Positions 1 through 12,990 of a DNA stretch of 64,000 nt are shown in pieces (position 1 is the first letter of the stretch; each line of letters opens with the position of its first letter). The notes beneath the pieces were generated by a model, which was not told the origin of the DNA, ran no database searches, and worked only from the letters and a program-made list of their open reading frames with translations. Source of the DNA: Colletotrichum lupini (taxonomy: Eukaryota; Ascomycota; Sordariomycetes; Glomerellales; Glomerellaceae); contig NC_064682.1 of the NCBI RefSeq assembly GCF_023278565.1, positions 1,798,001 through 1,862,000 on the forward strand, in the 5' to 3' direction. Position numbers and translations under genes: made by a program.

Positions 1-1150
1 TTAAAGAAGTATATTATATTCTATTCTTAATATATAACGCCTTTTTTAAATCTAGCGTATATAGTATAAATAGTACTTTATTTAAAAAAAAAAACGATTA
101 AAAATGTTCTTAAAACGTTTTTAAAACGTTTTTAAAATGTTTTTTTAAATAACTAGACTTACTTAATAATCTTTTTTATAATATTAAATATCTTAATTCT
201 ATCTCGTAGTATATTATACTTCTTAACGAGGTTTTTTAAAATAATTATATAATAAAAGTCGTTATAAAGTATATATAAATAGGCTTTGCTACTTTAATAA
301 GTATAATAGTATCGCGTTATAGGTATATTTCTTAAAATAATACTAGTTATTAAAAAACTAATAATACCTTATCGGGTATTATATTAAATCTATTATTCTT
401 TAATAATTCCTAATATTAAGAAATAGAAAGTTAAATATATTATATCCTATAGCCGCTCAATCTTTTTTATAAATAAGGCTTTAGTTAAAATAATAAGCGT
501 AACTTTATTATTAATAATTAGAAAAGACTTAGGTATACCGGCCGTATATTAAAATTATTATACTATAATAATACCTCGGTTATTTTAAGTTTTAGTACGG
601 ATATTTAAACTATTAAAAATAATAATATAATTATCGGAATTATTATTTATAACCTAAGTATTATATTAATATTTAGTATAGAGGTTTAATTTATATAATA
701 CTTACTTATTTAATTAACTCTTTATAAATAAGAGCTTAATATTTATAAAAATTAGGATATAAAATAAATACGCTATTATAATCTAAATCTTTTTAAATAT
801 TTTATAATAGATTAAATTCGCTTTATTAAGGTAAAGGTATTAAAATAATATTATTATTATATATAATAAATAAGTCTTATAGGAATAATTCTATAAAATC
901 GGTTATAATAAGCGAATTTTAGCATAATTAAGAGGAGATATAATTAAAAAACATTTCTAAAATAATTTAATAAAACGTAAAGTAATATATTCTTTTATTA
1001 TATAAAACTCGTAATATTTAAATTAGTAATAAAGTAATTATATAATAAAATATTTCTAGCCCTTAATTAGCTAAAAATTTACCTAGGGATCTACTAATAA
1101 CTAAGTACTTATTATTATACACGGGACTCTTACCTTAACTAGGGGGGGTT
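1..1150. repeat. AT-rich RIP-degraded block (left)
   Basis: Almost entirely A and T, with TA steps everywhere, CA and TG very rare and stop codons in every frame, so no open frame survives. In Pezizomycotina this pattern is produced by RIP acting on duplicated DNA such as transposons. The original element cannot be recognised. A 12-14 bp unit of the form taaaacgttttt is repeated about three times near 108-147. The block enters from the left edge and changes sharply to balanced composition at about 1130-1160. Confidence 0.85.
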
Positions 1151-2167
1151 ATTATTAGTTTATCAAATCACTCCCCTAAAAAGAAAAACAAAAATCCTTT
1201 CCTTGGCTCCAACGGTGCCCGTCACGCTAGAATCACATCAGACGCGCAGAGACACTTTAGGCTACCCGTGCGGCACCGGACGGTGCCCAGGCACACATTG
1301 CCACACTTTCTAGTACACTATTACAGGAGACCTCTCACGCCTCTCGCTCGAAGTCTCCTTGCTTGGGTCTTACTTGGTGAGGACGGCCGCGGTGCACAGG
1401 TGGAAATTAGGTACCGAATAAGGTAGAGCGTGGCAATGGATCCGATTTCTGGGATCCATCCTCCCCCGGCCCCCCTCTCCTCTTTGAGTTAAAATTCTTA
1501 TTCAGGTGGGGGACCCTGCTAGGGTCGCTCAACTTCAAACACGGCGAGATTGCAATCGCGGTGTCTTTTTTTTTCTTGGTTGCTCAAGTCGCGCTACCAA
1601 GGCACCTACGTTCGACGATGTTATGCGAGCCTGAGGTCCTTGTATAAGTTTTGATGATGTGAGATTCACGCAAATCGAAAGGCCCTGGCAATAGTATTCA
1701 AATCTGAATTGTTTTTCATTGTCAACGTTTCGTCTGTCTCAACTACCTCGGCGAAATGGCACAAGGCGTCCTCTTCAACTCTTCTCTAAAGGTATCATAG
1801 TCCATCTTCCACAAGCACTACCCAGCTGCTTCAAGAAAAAAAGGCATCCGCCATCTGAAATGCAATTCCCATTGTTTGACTTTCCTCCTCTCGCGTGAAA
1901 CATTGGCAAGGCCGTCGCAGAAAAGCTTCCTCCAATTCTTGGGGACAGAATTCCACGGGAGAGCGTGATCATTAAAAGTACCAGATTATGTCGCAAGGTA
2001 TGGCCCCAACTGCGCGCTAGGTCCATGAAGGAACATGCGTAACTCAGTCGTGATAAGGATCGTGATCGGAAGTGAAGAAGTTGTACAATCCGCTCTCCGG
2101 GCGGCATGATTTTTTTCGGTTGTCTTTATGCGCATGTACGGTCGTTCAAGAGTTCCGGTGGATCCGC
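1151..2167. other. intergenic, no gene seen
   Basis: Composition returns to normal here. No open frame has coding character. The right end is the 3' flank of the Crh-type gene on the minus strand. Confidence 0.6.
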
Positions 2168-3390
2168 TTACAGCAGGAAGGTGAAGAAGAGGCCGGCGGC
2201 ACCGAGAGCAAGGTTGGCCTTGTTCATGAAGCCGGAGTTGGCGGCAACGGTAGAGGGGGTGCTGGAGGCGCCGGCAGCGGTGCCGGTGGAAGAAGCGCTG
2301 GAAGAGCCGGAGCCGGAGCCGGAGCTGGAGCCAGTGGCGGTAGAGGCAGCGTCCTCGGTGGCAGAGGCTCCGCCGGAAGCGGCGGCGGAAGCAGAGCCGG
2401 AGGCGGTGACGGTGCTCAGGGTGGTCTTGGAGTCGGTCTTGGTGGCAGTCTTGGAGGCGGAGGAAGAGCTGTCGTCGCTGCCGCCCTCGGTCTTGACGAC
2501 GATGGACTCCCAGCTGCCGGAGCGATCACCATAGACGTACTCCTTGGCGCCCTTGACACCCTTGTTGCCCTGGTAGTCAGTGATGGTGATGGACTTGTAG
2601 TAGGCGTTGTAGGGAGCCTTGGAGAAGTCGGTGTAACCACCAGCCCACTCGACAGTGCCCTTGGGGGCGTCCTTGCGGCCGGCAACCCAGGTTCCGATCT
2701 TGACCTCCATGGGGGTCTGGGGGAACACGGCGCCACCCTTGGCGTCGGCGTACTTCAGCTCACGAACCAGAGCACCGTCGATGAGCCACTTGACGGACTC
2801 CTGGGTCCAGTCAATGGTGTAGGTGTGGTAGTCGTTGAGGGGGTTGGAGACGGGGTGGTAGGCACTACGGTCATAGGTGCTGGTGTCACCCTTGCCGAAG
2901 TAGTTGGTCTGAACCTGTGCGTTGTCACCGCCAACCCACTCCCAATCGATCTCGTCGAGGTCGTCGGACTGGAGAACGACGGAGGTGACAACACCCTGGC
3001 CGGTAGAGGCCTTGAGGACGACGTCAATCTTGCCGAAGAAGATGTACTTCTTGGAGGCCATGGTGGGAGCATCGGTCTCCTTGTTGATGGCGAACAGAGC
3101 ACCGCCATCCTCGAACTTCACGGCAGTGCCGTCGAGCTTGCGGAAGACGGAGTCATCGTTGCCCTTGGTGAAGTCGATACTGACCGACTTGCCCAGAGCA
3201 GGGTCGGCAGGGCAATCTAAAGATCAGTCAGCAAGGCTGTTTCACTAGAAGACCAAACGGTGGTACAAAAACCGGGAACGGAAAAAAACATACCCTTCTT
3301 GGTAGGATCGCAGGTGGTGAAGGTCTGGGCAGAGACCATGGTGGAAGCGGCGAGAGCCACGGTGGCAGCGGAGAAGATCTTGGAGAACAT
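2168..3390 (-). CDS. GPI-anchored GH16 Crh-type chitin-glucan transglycosylase
   Basis: Likely links chitin to beta-glucan at the outer cell wall (Crh1/Utr2 family, GH16). Exons 3390-3294 and 3216-2168 are joined across a 77-bp GTATGT...TTTAG intron, giving 381 residues. Residues 1-21 are a signal peptide ending in VSA. The mature start TTCDPTKKDCPADPAL contains the Cys pair typical of Crh proteins. The GH16 catalytic motif DEIDWEW is at 120-126 (Glu121 nucleophile, Glu125 acid/base). A Ser/Thr/Ala-rich linker follows from about residue 270, then a hydrophobic C-terminal tail (GAAGLFFTFLL) that fits a GPI-attachment signal. I see no CBM18 chitin-binding module. The ATG is chosen because it opens the signal peptide and the splice restores the family N-terminus. 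A long Gly/Ala frame on the opposite strand is its shadow. The gene stands alone between two RIP blocks but looks intact. Confidence 0.93.
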
Positions 3391-3468
3391 TTTGCCGGTG
3401 ATTCGTATACGTCGATCGAAGGAAGAAGCGAGTAGCGAGTTTGACGAGAAAAGGTTCGAAGGTGACGG

Positions 3469-3478
3469 GATATTTATC
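3469..3478 (-). promoter_or_regulatory. TATA-like element of the Crh-type gene
   Basis: Read on the minus strand it is GATAAATATC, about 80 bp upstream of the start codon at 3390. Position and composition fit a core promoter, but this rests on the motif alone. Confidence 0.35.
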
Positions 3479-5073
3479 AGAGGCCGCTGACAAGTATTAA
3501 AGGAGCTGGAAGCTGGAAAGTGGCTTGAGGAGGAGTGAGAGTGTGGAAATAATGAAAAGCTATGCCGATTAACGAGGGACTGGCAGGTGAGCTAAGAAAA
3601 GGCAAGAGGTAGAAGCTCGTGGGGAAGCAAAATAAGAAGAGGTGAGGAACGAGGTAAAAGGGTAGAAACACACGAACGGGGAGGATGGTTTTATTACTTG
3701 GACTCGACGAGATGAGGCACAGCAGTGCCCAGCAGGGCCAACTAGGCAGAACATGAGCAACCACACCAACAACAGGTACCAAGACCAAGTATCTGTGGTA
3801 CCCAAGCACTAGGTAAGCACCGGTGATCATGGACAGACCAGGGCAAAGGCGCGCCATGGCTCGTTCTCTCTTGTCTTGGTGACTTGGTCCCTGGGCTGGA
3901 CGGGACGGGGGTGGGATGTGTCTCCATGGGCCATGGCCCACGCTCCACGAGCTGGGCGAATCAATACGACCTCGTACCTTATTCAGGACCCTGCACTTGC
4001 CTAGTGTCCTGGGAAGGGGGTGAGGGGGTGGTCATCGGCCAAGCCTTGACTCTTGAGCCTGAACCATCGACACCCCTGGTCTCTTAGCTCTTGGAGGAAA
4101 GGTCAGAGTGACTGGGGGTTATGGGACCGTTCGCTGTTGTTGTCAAAGGACAACTTCTTTGAGTGTGTTTGTGTGTGTGTGCACGCACAACTGTCAACTG
4201 GTGAAGGCACCATATGGAGACTTGCAACTTGTGAGTGGCGACATGACCAGAGAGAAGAATAGCGAGTGTTTGAAGACTGAAGATCCAGGAAGTGAGAAGT
4301 CAAGGTGGACTGGTACTGGGGAGGCCGGTGAGCTGCTGTTGCTTGTTCCCAAAGTCCCTCCCACGAGCAAAGGGTTAATTTGCACTTGCATAGATGGCCC
4401 AATGAAAGAAGAAGGAATCAATGACTTTGCCCAAAGAAGAAAGGCAGCGGGAGGGGTGGCGCTGCTTTCTTCTTTCGTCCGGGGTCTCCTTTCCGTAAGG
4501 CAGAGGAGGAGGGACTGGGAGAGATTGACTCCTAGAGTCTATTCCGGGTGGAAGGCATCACCAACCAGCGGGAGTCTGGTCATGGTAGAGTTGACGGAAG
4601 TCGGAGGAGCACGGTATCTTAGTGTAGAAAGAGAGGAAAGAGATCAAGGATTCGAAGAGCAGCTGCCATCCATTCCTGAGGGATGAGCAGGCTACAGGAG
4701 ACACACACACCACTTGAGAAGTTGGGACGGCACTCTGCCACTCCCAGGTCAATGGAAGCGACGGACCATGCATGTATCTGGGTACGTACCGCATCTCAAA
4801 TCTGACTAAGAAGTACGTACAAAATGTACGTATACTGTATGGAGACATCAAGGGATACTTCTCGTACGGCACTACGGATACGATCCATCATACGGATACA
4901 TCATTGCGGACCATGGCCCACGGTCAATCAAGCATAATTTCCTGGCAACGGCCACTTGGGACGTCGGATGATCAGCATTGATTGACATGGAACACGAAGA
5001 AACACCTCGCTACGCTTCGTGATGAAGCGCGCGGAATTCCGCCAGACAGATCAGATTCCATCATACTCGCCCC

Positions 5074-5127
5074 AAGAGTCAACACTCAGCACCTCGCCTA
5101 AAGAGTCAACACTCAGCACCTCGCCTA
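5074..5127. repeat. exact 27-bp tandem duplication
   Basis: The 27-bp unit beginning aagagtcaacactcagcacc occurs twice, head to tail, at 5074-5100 and 5101-5127 without a mismatch. There is no open frame of interest around it. The identity suggests a recent duplication. Confidence 0.9.
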
Positions 5128-8100
5128 CCACTACCACGTCCATGAGTGACGTTGCGTTGCACATCGTGTTTGCTGCCGGCTTCTTCGACTCGACCGGGCC
5201 GTTTCCAGTGCATTCCAAAGAGCTGCTACCACGAGGCGAATCATTCTTCGGGATGACTTGGAGGCAACGTCTAGCGATGGGTCAGCCAACCTGCCTTAGC
5301 TTCCTGCTGTCACTCAGCCGCCCGCCTTCTTTGTTCCCTCGCGCCAGCATTCCAAGAGGGCACATGGCGCCGGGTCCGCTAGCAGACAAGAAGTTATGCC
5401 GCTGTTGTTCGACAAGCTGTTGTTGAACCAGGATCAAGAAGGGTTGCTTCCTCGCTTTTCCAGGGAAGCCGAACAGGTTCACCTCGTTGATCGACGTGTC
5501 TTATCGAGTACCAAGCCGAGAGCGCAACCAATTTCATGCTTCCTTCGCCTGACAAAATAAGGGGCACTGCAGTGTGTGTTCACTGCAGGGGGCTCCAGAA
5601 CCCAGACACCGGGGCACAAATGGACAGTCACTGCAGCCTACCGCCATCGTACGTCCACCTGATGGCCGGTGCCTGCAACAACTCAGCAGGTGAAGCAGCG
5701 GTGATCCCTGCGGCATATCCGTGAGCCGGTCCGTGTCGACTTCTCTCTGAATTTTGACTCTCTCAGTGACGGGCAGGCGGTCTCCAACTTCCATCGAACC
5801 CCCGCGCTCGACTCGACTCAGCAACCCGACTTGCCCTGGTCAACAACATTACCACAGCAAGACAAGAATAATCTCGGGGCCCCGTTGCCCGACGATGGCG
5901 CCGTGTTTGGCCGTGAGCTTCCCGCTGCGAGGCTAAACTCTCGCTCGTCCAGTGGGAGATCCCCCTCCTCCAAAACCTAGCGCACCTTAACTTAGCACCG
6001 CAGCATACACAGTATTGTCAGACCTTGGCACTCTATGGGTCTAGGTATCTCCTGCTCGCATGCCTTGCTCGCGAAGAACCCGCGGACTCTGTATGCCACA
6101 CTAAATTCCTGCATCTACACTCGCTCTGAGGCCATGTGCGCGCGCATAATGTAGGAGTAAGCAGAGCTGCGCCTGGCAATGTAGCAGTAGATGTGCTTTC
6201 TCGGCGGCTTCGAGACTCACAACCATCTGTTTGGTCCAGCGCGTCTCCGGATTCTTGGATTGTCCTTCGTGCTCATTTCGGGGCTACCAATGATCAATCT
6301 TCGAGAGTCACAAAGTCCTCATCCCACCTCCTGAGATATACCGAGCCCCGCGGCCACCGTCGGCCAACCACGACCACTCGATCTCCAAACTCCAGTAGCA
6401 AATTGTTGCAGCGCCCCGTTTATCTTACAGAGTCCATAATCCTAGCGCTCCAAGAACCAAGCCACATCGCCAATTCTGACCTATCGCGAACCGGAACCTG
6501 CTGTCCAGAGGTTGAAACAGGAGTCATCCTTCCAGGAATCCCTTGATTTCTTCTTCTTGTGGTTTGCGAAGCTCCGAACTGAGTTCAGAAGTTCAGCCCG
6601 ACAGTTCGAAACAAAGGGCGGCCCGGGGAACAGGACTTTCTTTGCCCAGTCACAGTGCAGCCCGCCCCCTTTCCCACCGTCATTTCTAATACCTAACCGT
6701 TCGATACGGGTGCTCTCAGTCTCATTTCATCTTTCAGAGATCTCAGTGTCTTGTCATTTGCCGACTAATAGCTCCCCCCTTGTCTCTCCACCATCGGCGC
6801 GAGTACTCTTACTCGGAGGTCAGGGCAAATTCAAATTTCTCTTAGCCACTTCAGAAGTTCAGACTGCGTGCCGATGCCCCGAAAATACTCCAGAGATCTT
6901 CATAATTCTCCGCTGTACGGCCAGGGGCCAAGGCCAACACGGGGCTACCGCTCATCACGCGCCATTTCACAACACGAAAGAAGGGTGAAGAGGGCGATCC
7001 TGGTCACGCAAAAGGCTTTACTGTTCAACTTTCACCTCGGTACTGGGCCGAAGGGAAGCGGCAATGAGTCGAGGCAAGCGCGCTGCTGCAGAGAAACAGA
7101 AGCAAGATACGGCCGCTCCGTGCCACAGCCGCCGCAACGTTCCATAGCCTCGAGTTCTCTGATCGGCTTGTTCTGGCAGTGTGCAGCCGACGACGGAACG
7201 GCGGCTCGGAGTATCCCGGACTCTTCCACGTTCTACGCGCTGTGCAGCGGCCTACTTTCGAGGGCAGTGGGCACTCGTATCCAGTTGGCCGGGTTGCCTC
7301 AAACCGCCCTCCCAGGCTGTCAGGCGGTGGCTGTGCGAGCCAACATCGACAATAGGCTGTGGTCTCTGCTCGTCAACCTGGCATTGAACCGCATCTCAGC
7401 CCTTTCGTTAGGCCACTCTGTTGCTCCGAACCCACATAACAATAACATGCGATCATCGATGTGAATCCTGTTCAGCCTGCTAATGGAATCGAAAGGAGCT
7501 CGGGCTTCCCCTTGCTCAGAGAGCAGCGAGAAAGGCTGATCTCGAGTCCTAAACGTCACTGGGCCCACGTTGTTTTACGTTCTCCATCGTATCGACTGGG
7601 CCACTATCCTACCAGACTTTCGTGATGCTGGTCTCCGTGGAGGCTATCTAGGGCTTGCCTTTGAAAGTGCGCTTATCGACATGGTGAGCTATGTGCAGTT
7701 TGATACCTCTCCATACTGTGCATGGAGGCGGCGCAGGGCTTGCAGCAAAGGCTTGCAGACCATGCTGTCAGGTATATTGATGGGTATCACAGCAGACGGA
7801 GACAGATGGGTTGAAGCTTAGTGATCGGGTTCCAACTGCAAACTCGCCTCTGTACGACTCGTAGCCCCTCGCCACGCATGTACCTTATCCGATGACATAT
7901 TCAAGCCGATCCTGCAAGATCCAACTCTACAAGCCTCGAGAACCAACTTCTACGACTACCGACATCGAAAAGTAACCAAAATAAACCCCCCTCCAGACCT
8001 AAACCATCGCACCCATTATCCCGGAACAAAGGCTGGCAGGCTGGCACAACGGGCCAACATTCCCAAAGAAACACCCAGGCGGCCCCCTGAAGAAACGAGT

Positions 8101-8220
8101 TAAAAGCGCGCCACTAGCGCCAGTAGCATCTCTAAATTTAACTCCACGAAGAACCCGAGCCCGCTACGGCAGACTGCAAGAGGCACTCTGCTAAAACCGT
8201 TCTTTCTAATAGACCTATAG

Positions 8221-11200
8221 CTACCGTAAATTTTAAGTATTAATAGCGCGACTTTCTTATATATATAAATAAATATTATAATAAATCCCGTATATTATTA
8301 TAAGGAATTACTTATAACCGTAGGTAGTAGTAGTTATATAAGGGTAGTTATGCTACTTAGCGAAAGTAGGGTAGCTAGGGAGCATATCCTCCTTACTAAT
8401 TTCTATTACTAATTAATTTCACTTTCTTCTTAACTAACTTAATATTCCTTAAATAAAGTAAGTAATCCGCCTATACCCCTATAGTTACTTATTAATAATT
8501 ATATTTCGCCTTATTATACTTTATACCCTTTTCTACTTTACTTTTATTACTATTACCTAATTATATACGTAATTATAAATATAATATTCGCGATTTACTA
8601 ATTAAAAATATTAATTAGGTATAATTAGGCAATTTTATGCGTAATTACTAATATAATTTTTACTAATTAGTAATTATACTTCTTTTTAGGCTAATATATA
8701 TATAATTATAAGTATAATTACGTATATATACCTATTTATAATTTAATTCTTTTTATTTACTTTTTTCTTTAGTATTAACTATTTACGTATATATATTAAT
8801 AATTTCGTATAAGATACTCCCTTTCTTAATAATTACGTACGCCGTATAATACTTATAATAAGTACTTAATATAGCGTTCTAGCCCGTATTAAAAATATAT
8901 AGCTCTTAATAGTCCTTATATACTAACCTATATAATACTCTAACAACCTTACGTCTTATAAAATAACCTCTTATCTCTTTATTAATACGTATACCTTTAT
9001 ATAATAGCTTCCTTATTATATAAATTTTTATATTATTTATAAGCTCTTTATTTTCCTTTTTAAAGACTTTTTATTAAATCTATAACTTTAGTATTATATA
9101 GGTTAGTATATACTACCCTATACTATTTAATATTACTATACTAACTTATATAATCTAGCCCTAGCGTTAGATTAAGCTTAACCTTAAGATTACTAAGAAT
9201 AGCCGTTATATACCCCTAAATATTACTATAACTCGTACTTAAGTTATTAATACTATCTAAATAATTATATATAGCGACGCTAAGATTAGTACTAAGTCGT
9301 ACGCTCGTTATAAAGTTAATAAAAGTATTTTTACTAATTACGTCACTTTTATAAATAAGGGCTATTTTAATTATAACTATATATTTATTATATACGAGTA
9401 TATACTCATTATGCCTCCTATTATTATTTATACGTTACTTTATATTATCTTATATTTATTTATAATTTACTAACGGTTCGTATTAGCTCGTAATATACTT
9501 ACTAAGGTTATTAAATATAGTCGTAACTATAAGGGCCGTAATAAAGTCCGTATCGGCGCTCTACTTAAGTCTCTAAGTACTATTCCTACTATATATCTTT
9601 ATATAATAACAAAAACCCTTAAATAAGTAACTAAGTAAGCTAAAAATAACGAAGAGGGTATATATAATAGTATATAAAATTATAAGGAGCGTTATTAACT
9701 TATATAAACTCTAAGTAAGAAGTAATTAATTCGATATTTTTATATAGTATAGTATAGGAGTTTATATAAGTATATATTAAGATATAATATAATTAAGCTT
9801 AATACCTAAGTAGTAAGGCCCTTATAAAGTCGTAAAGTACTTACTAACTATAAGCTAGAGTATACGCGCTTAGTTTAGCTTATAAAAGGCTATAACTAAC
9901 TATATAAAGGCTCCCCTTAAAGTTTAACGTTTTTAATAAAATTATAGAACTTTTATTTATTATATATTATCGTTATATACTTTTCTATCCTTTTTAGCGT
10001 TATAAATCCCTATAAGTATTTATATTTCTATATATATACTTATAAAACCTTATAAATAAAAGGATACCCTTATATATCGTTATAATTATATATAAATATT
10101 TACCCCTTATTTAAATTTTCTTTTTTAATTTTTTATTTTATATATTACTACTTTTTTAAAATAGTATAACTACGTATTAATTTTTTACTATATTAAACGA
10201 TAATTATTATAAAGTTAGAGAGTAATTAGACCTATAATATAATTATTATATATATCTTTATAGTTTTTAATACTAAAATTATAAAGCGAACTTTTAAACG
10301 TTAACTTATAAAATAGGATTTACGATAAAAAGAGCGTACGGTCTTTTTTAAAGATTTATTAATTCGTATCTAAGAATTATTCTTTTAATAATACTTAAAT
10401 AATAAAAATATCCTTTTTTAATTTTAATTTAAAGGATTTATAATTATAACTATAGGATTATTAATACTTTATTAATAGAATTAGCTTTAATAATAATAAA
10501 TATTAAAATAGCTCGTAATTATGTAATAACGATTAAAAAAGTTCTTTTTTAATATACTAAAAGTTATTTATTATATTAAAGGGTACAATAGAGAGTATTT
10601 TTATATATAGGTTCGCTAATAAGCTTATATTATTAGCTAAAATAAACTATACTTTATATATTATAAAACCTTTTTATAATAAGTTTAAGATTAATTAAAT
10701 AAGATAAGGTACCGTTATAAAGGGTTTACGACTCCTAAACTAAATTATATTTAGTTTTTAAATACGTACGATAAGCTTCTACTATTTAAATTTAAGATCT
10801 ATATTAATATTAATACTTATTTATAGTTTATTATATAGTTCTATATAAGGGTTTTTACTTATACGTCCCAGAATATACTTATATAATATCTTATTATTAT
10901 TTAATAACGGGGATTTATATTATTATAAGTTTATTTAAACTAAGGAAAAGAAACCGTTCTTACGTTTAATATTTATTATTACTTTTTATAATACCGTTTA
11001 ATAATAAAAAGTCTAATTATATTTTATAATTATTAGATCTTTAGTAAAAGTATTTATAACATTAAAATTAAGAGTTAATAAAATCGTTTTTATTAAAATA
11101 AATTAGTATATTAGTAGGTAAGTAATATATATCTTAGTATATATAAATATACTTACGTTTATAAAAATACTTCTAACTACTTAAGTTCTAAGGGCTATTC

Positions 11201-12990
11201 TATATAAATATACTTTCTAACTAAATTATACTTCTATTTACGTATATATTACTAATTCGTTCTAATTTTATTAACTTTATATAAATTTAGAACTCTTATT
11301 AAATTCGTTATTAAAAAGGTCGCCCTTATGTTATTTCTAGTTAGCTATAGTAATTATATTATTAACTTACGTTACGAACCGTATAAGACTTTATATAGCT
11401 AATTAATTAAAACTAAGTTTAATAATTATTAAATACTATTTAAAATAGTAATAATCTAGACGCATATCGTCTTTAAGCTATTTTATAAATTTATATTTTA
11501 ATTATTAAGGGCTCCCTAATTATATTAGTTAAAAGTACGAAGTTTAACAAGGCTAATTATCCTTATTTTAAAGCGTATTAATATCTTCGTATTTATCTAA
11601 AGTAATATATACGTAATAAGCTCTAATTAAAAGTTATTTTACTTAGTAAACTATAGGGTAGTATTATATAAGTTAAGTAGAGATTAGAAGATTTTAAAAT
11701 TAATCTTAAAATATTAAATAACTTCGTAATTATAAGCAATACTAAGGATAAAAAGGAATTATAAATATAATTATAGTTTACTCTAAACTATTTATTAATA
11801 AGAATACTCGTTTTTATCCTTATAATATACTAAGTTATTTATTATTATAAACTTTATTTTCTTATCGAACTATTATAATCTCGTTTTTCCTATCGTTTTT
11901 ATCCTTTTTAACCTTTTTCTTAGCCTTTATTTCCTTTTTAACGATCTTTTTTTTTTATTTAACTAATGCTTCCTCCTTAATCTTTATTATTAGTTTAATA
12001 CTAATACTTATTAAAAGCCGTATTTTTAGAATATTTTTATACGTCGTTTTGCCTAAAGTTTTAGTTATAATTAGCTTTATACGACCTTTTCCCTTCTTTA
12101 CTAACTAAGGTTTAATAACTAGCGACTTAATTCTAGTTTAAAAAATAATAAAAAATTAATAATTATCTTTTTTATATAAGATCGTAGCTTTAAAAAGGAA
12201 TCTTTTTAAACTTATAACTTCGTACGCTACTTTATAATACTCTAAAATATTATAAAAATTCTTTATATTAATTAGAAATATTATTTACTTTATTAAAAGA
12301 ATTTACTAATTTATTATAAAATATAAAATAATAGATCGTATTATATTTTAATATAAAATAAACGTTAAGAAGTAATTAAACTAAACTTTCTTAATAAACT
12401 TCTTAATAACTTAAACGTTAATATAAGTTGTTATTTAAAAACTATTAAGTTTATTTTTAAAAAAGGATACGTTATATAATATAATAAAAATATTAATTAT
12501 TAATAATTACTTTAGCTCCTTTTTTATTTATTAAATACTTCGTTCCTACTCCTTTAAGCCTATAAAAAGAGATTTTATTAATATCGAGACTTATACGTTT
12601 ATACGTTTTTATTATATAAAAAGGGTAGAGCTTATATAAATATTATTATTAATTAGTCGTTTTAAAATAGTTTTATAAAGAGGTATTATAAGGTCGATTA
12701 GTTTAGTAACGTTTTATATAGAGATTAAAAGTTATTATAAATTTATATTATAATATCTATAAGCGAGCTATTAGTTTAATAACTTAAGTAAAGAGTAATT
12801 TTTATTTATAAGAGGGTAAAAAGTAGTAGTTATTTTTATAATAAAGTTATAAAAAGAAAAAAAACTCTTATATTAGGGTACGATATTATGCAATTTTATA
12901 TACTATTATACGGTTTAATATATTATAAAATTAAAGTATCTCTTAAGCTATAAATTTCTATAACCTCTATTTATAAGTTATTATACTAGT
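8221..12990. repeat. AT-rich RIP-degraded block (about 4.8 kb)
   Basis: Nearly pure A+T sequence, rich in TA and almost free of CA and TG, with stop codons throughout and no open frame on either strand. This fits extreme RIP of one or more transposon copies. I found no surviving terminal repeats or protein motifs, so the class of element is unknown. Both edges are sharp: balanced sequence ends near 8215 and resumes near 12990-13030. Confidence 0.88.

Larger units (their letters stand above)
3391..8220. other. long intergenic stretch, no convincing gene
   Basis: Balanced composition over about 4.8 kb. Open frames of up to 198 codons occur (for example 6868-7464 +), but none shows a known motif, a good start with introns, or consistent codon use. 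The segment holds a short GT-rich microsatellite near 4164-4180 and an exact 27-bp tandem duplication (annotated separately). The part next to 3390 is the promoter of the Crh-type gene. Confidence 0.5.

Noticed and set aside
2072..3220. 382-codon plus-strand frame, Gly/Ala/Val-rich
   Set aside because: It lies exactly opposite the GH16 gene and its composition is that of an antisense frame over GC-rich codons. The minus strand has signal peptide, catalytic motif, intron and GPI tail.
6868..7464. 198-codon plus-strand frame in the Crh flank
   Set aside because: No recognisable motif, starts inside a low-quality context, and no splice-supported extension. Other frames over the same bases look equally coding-like.
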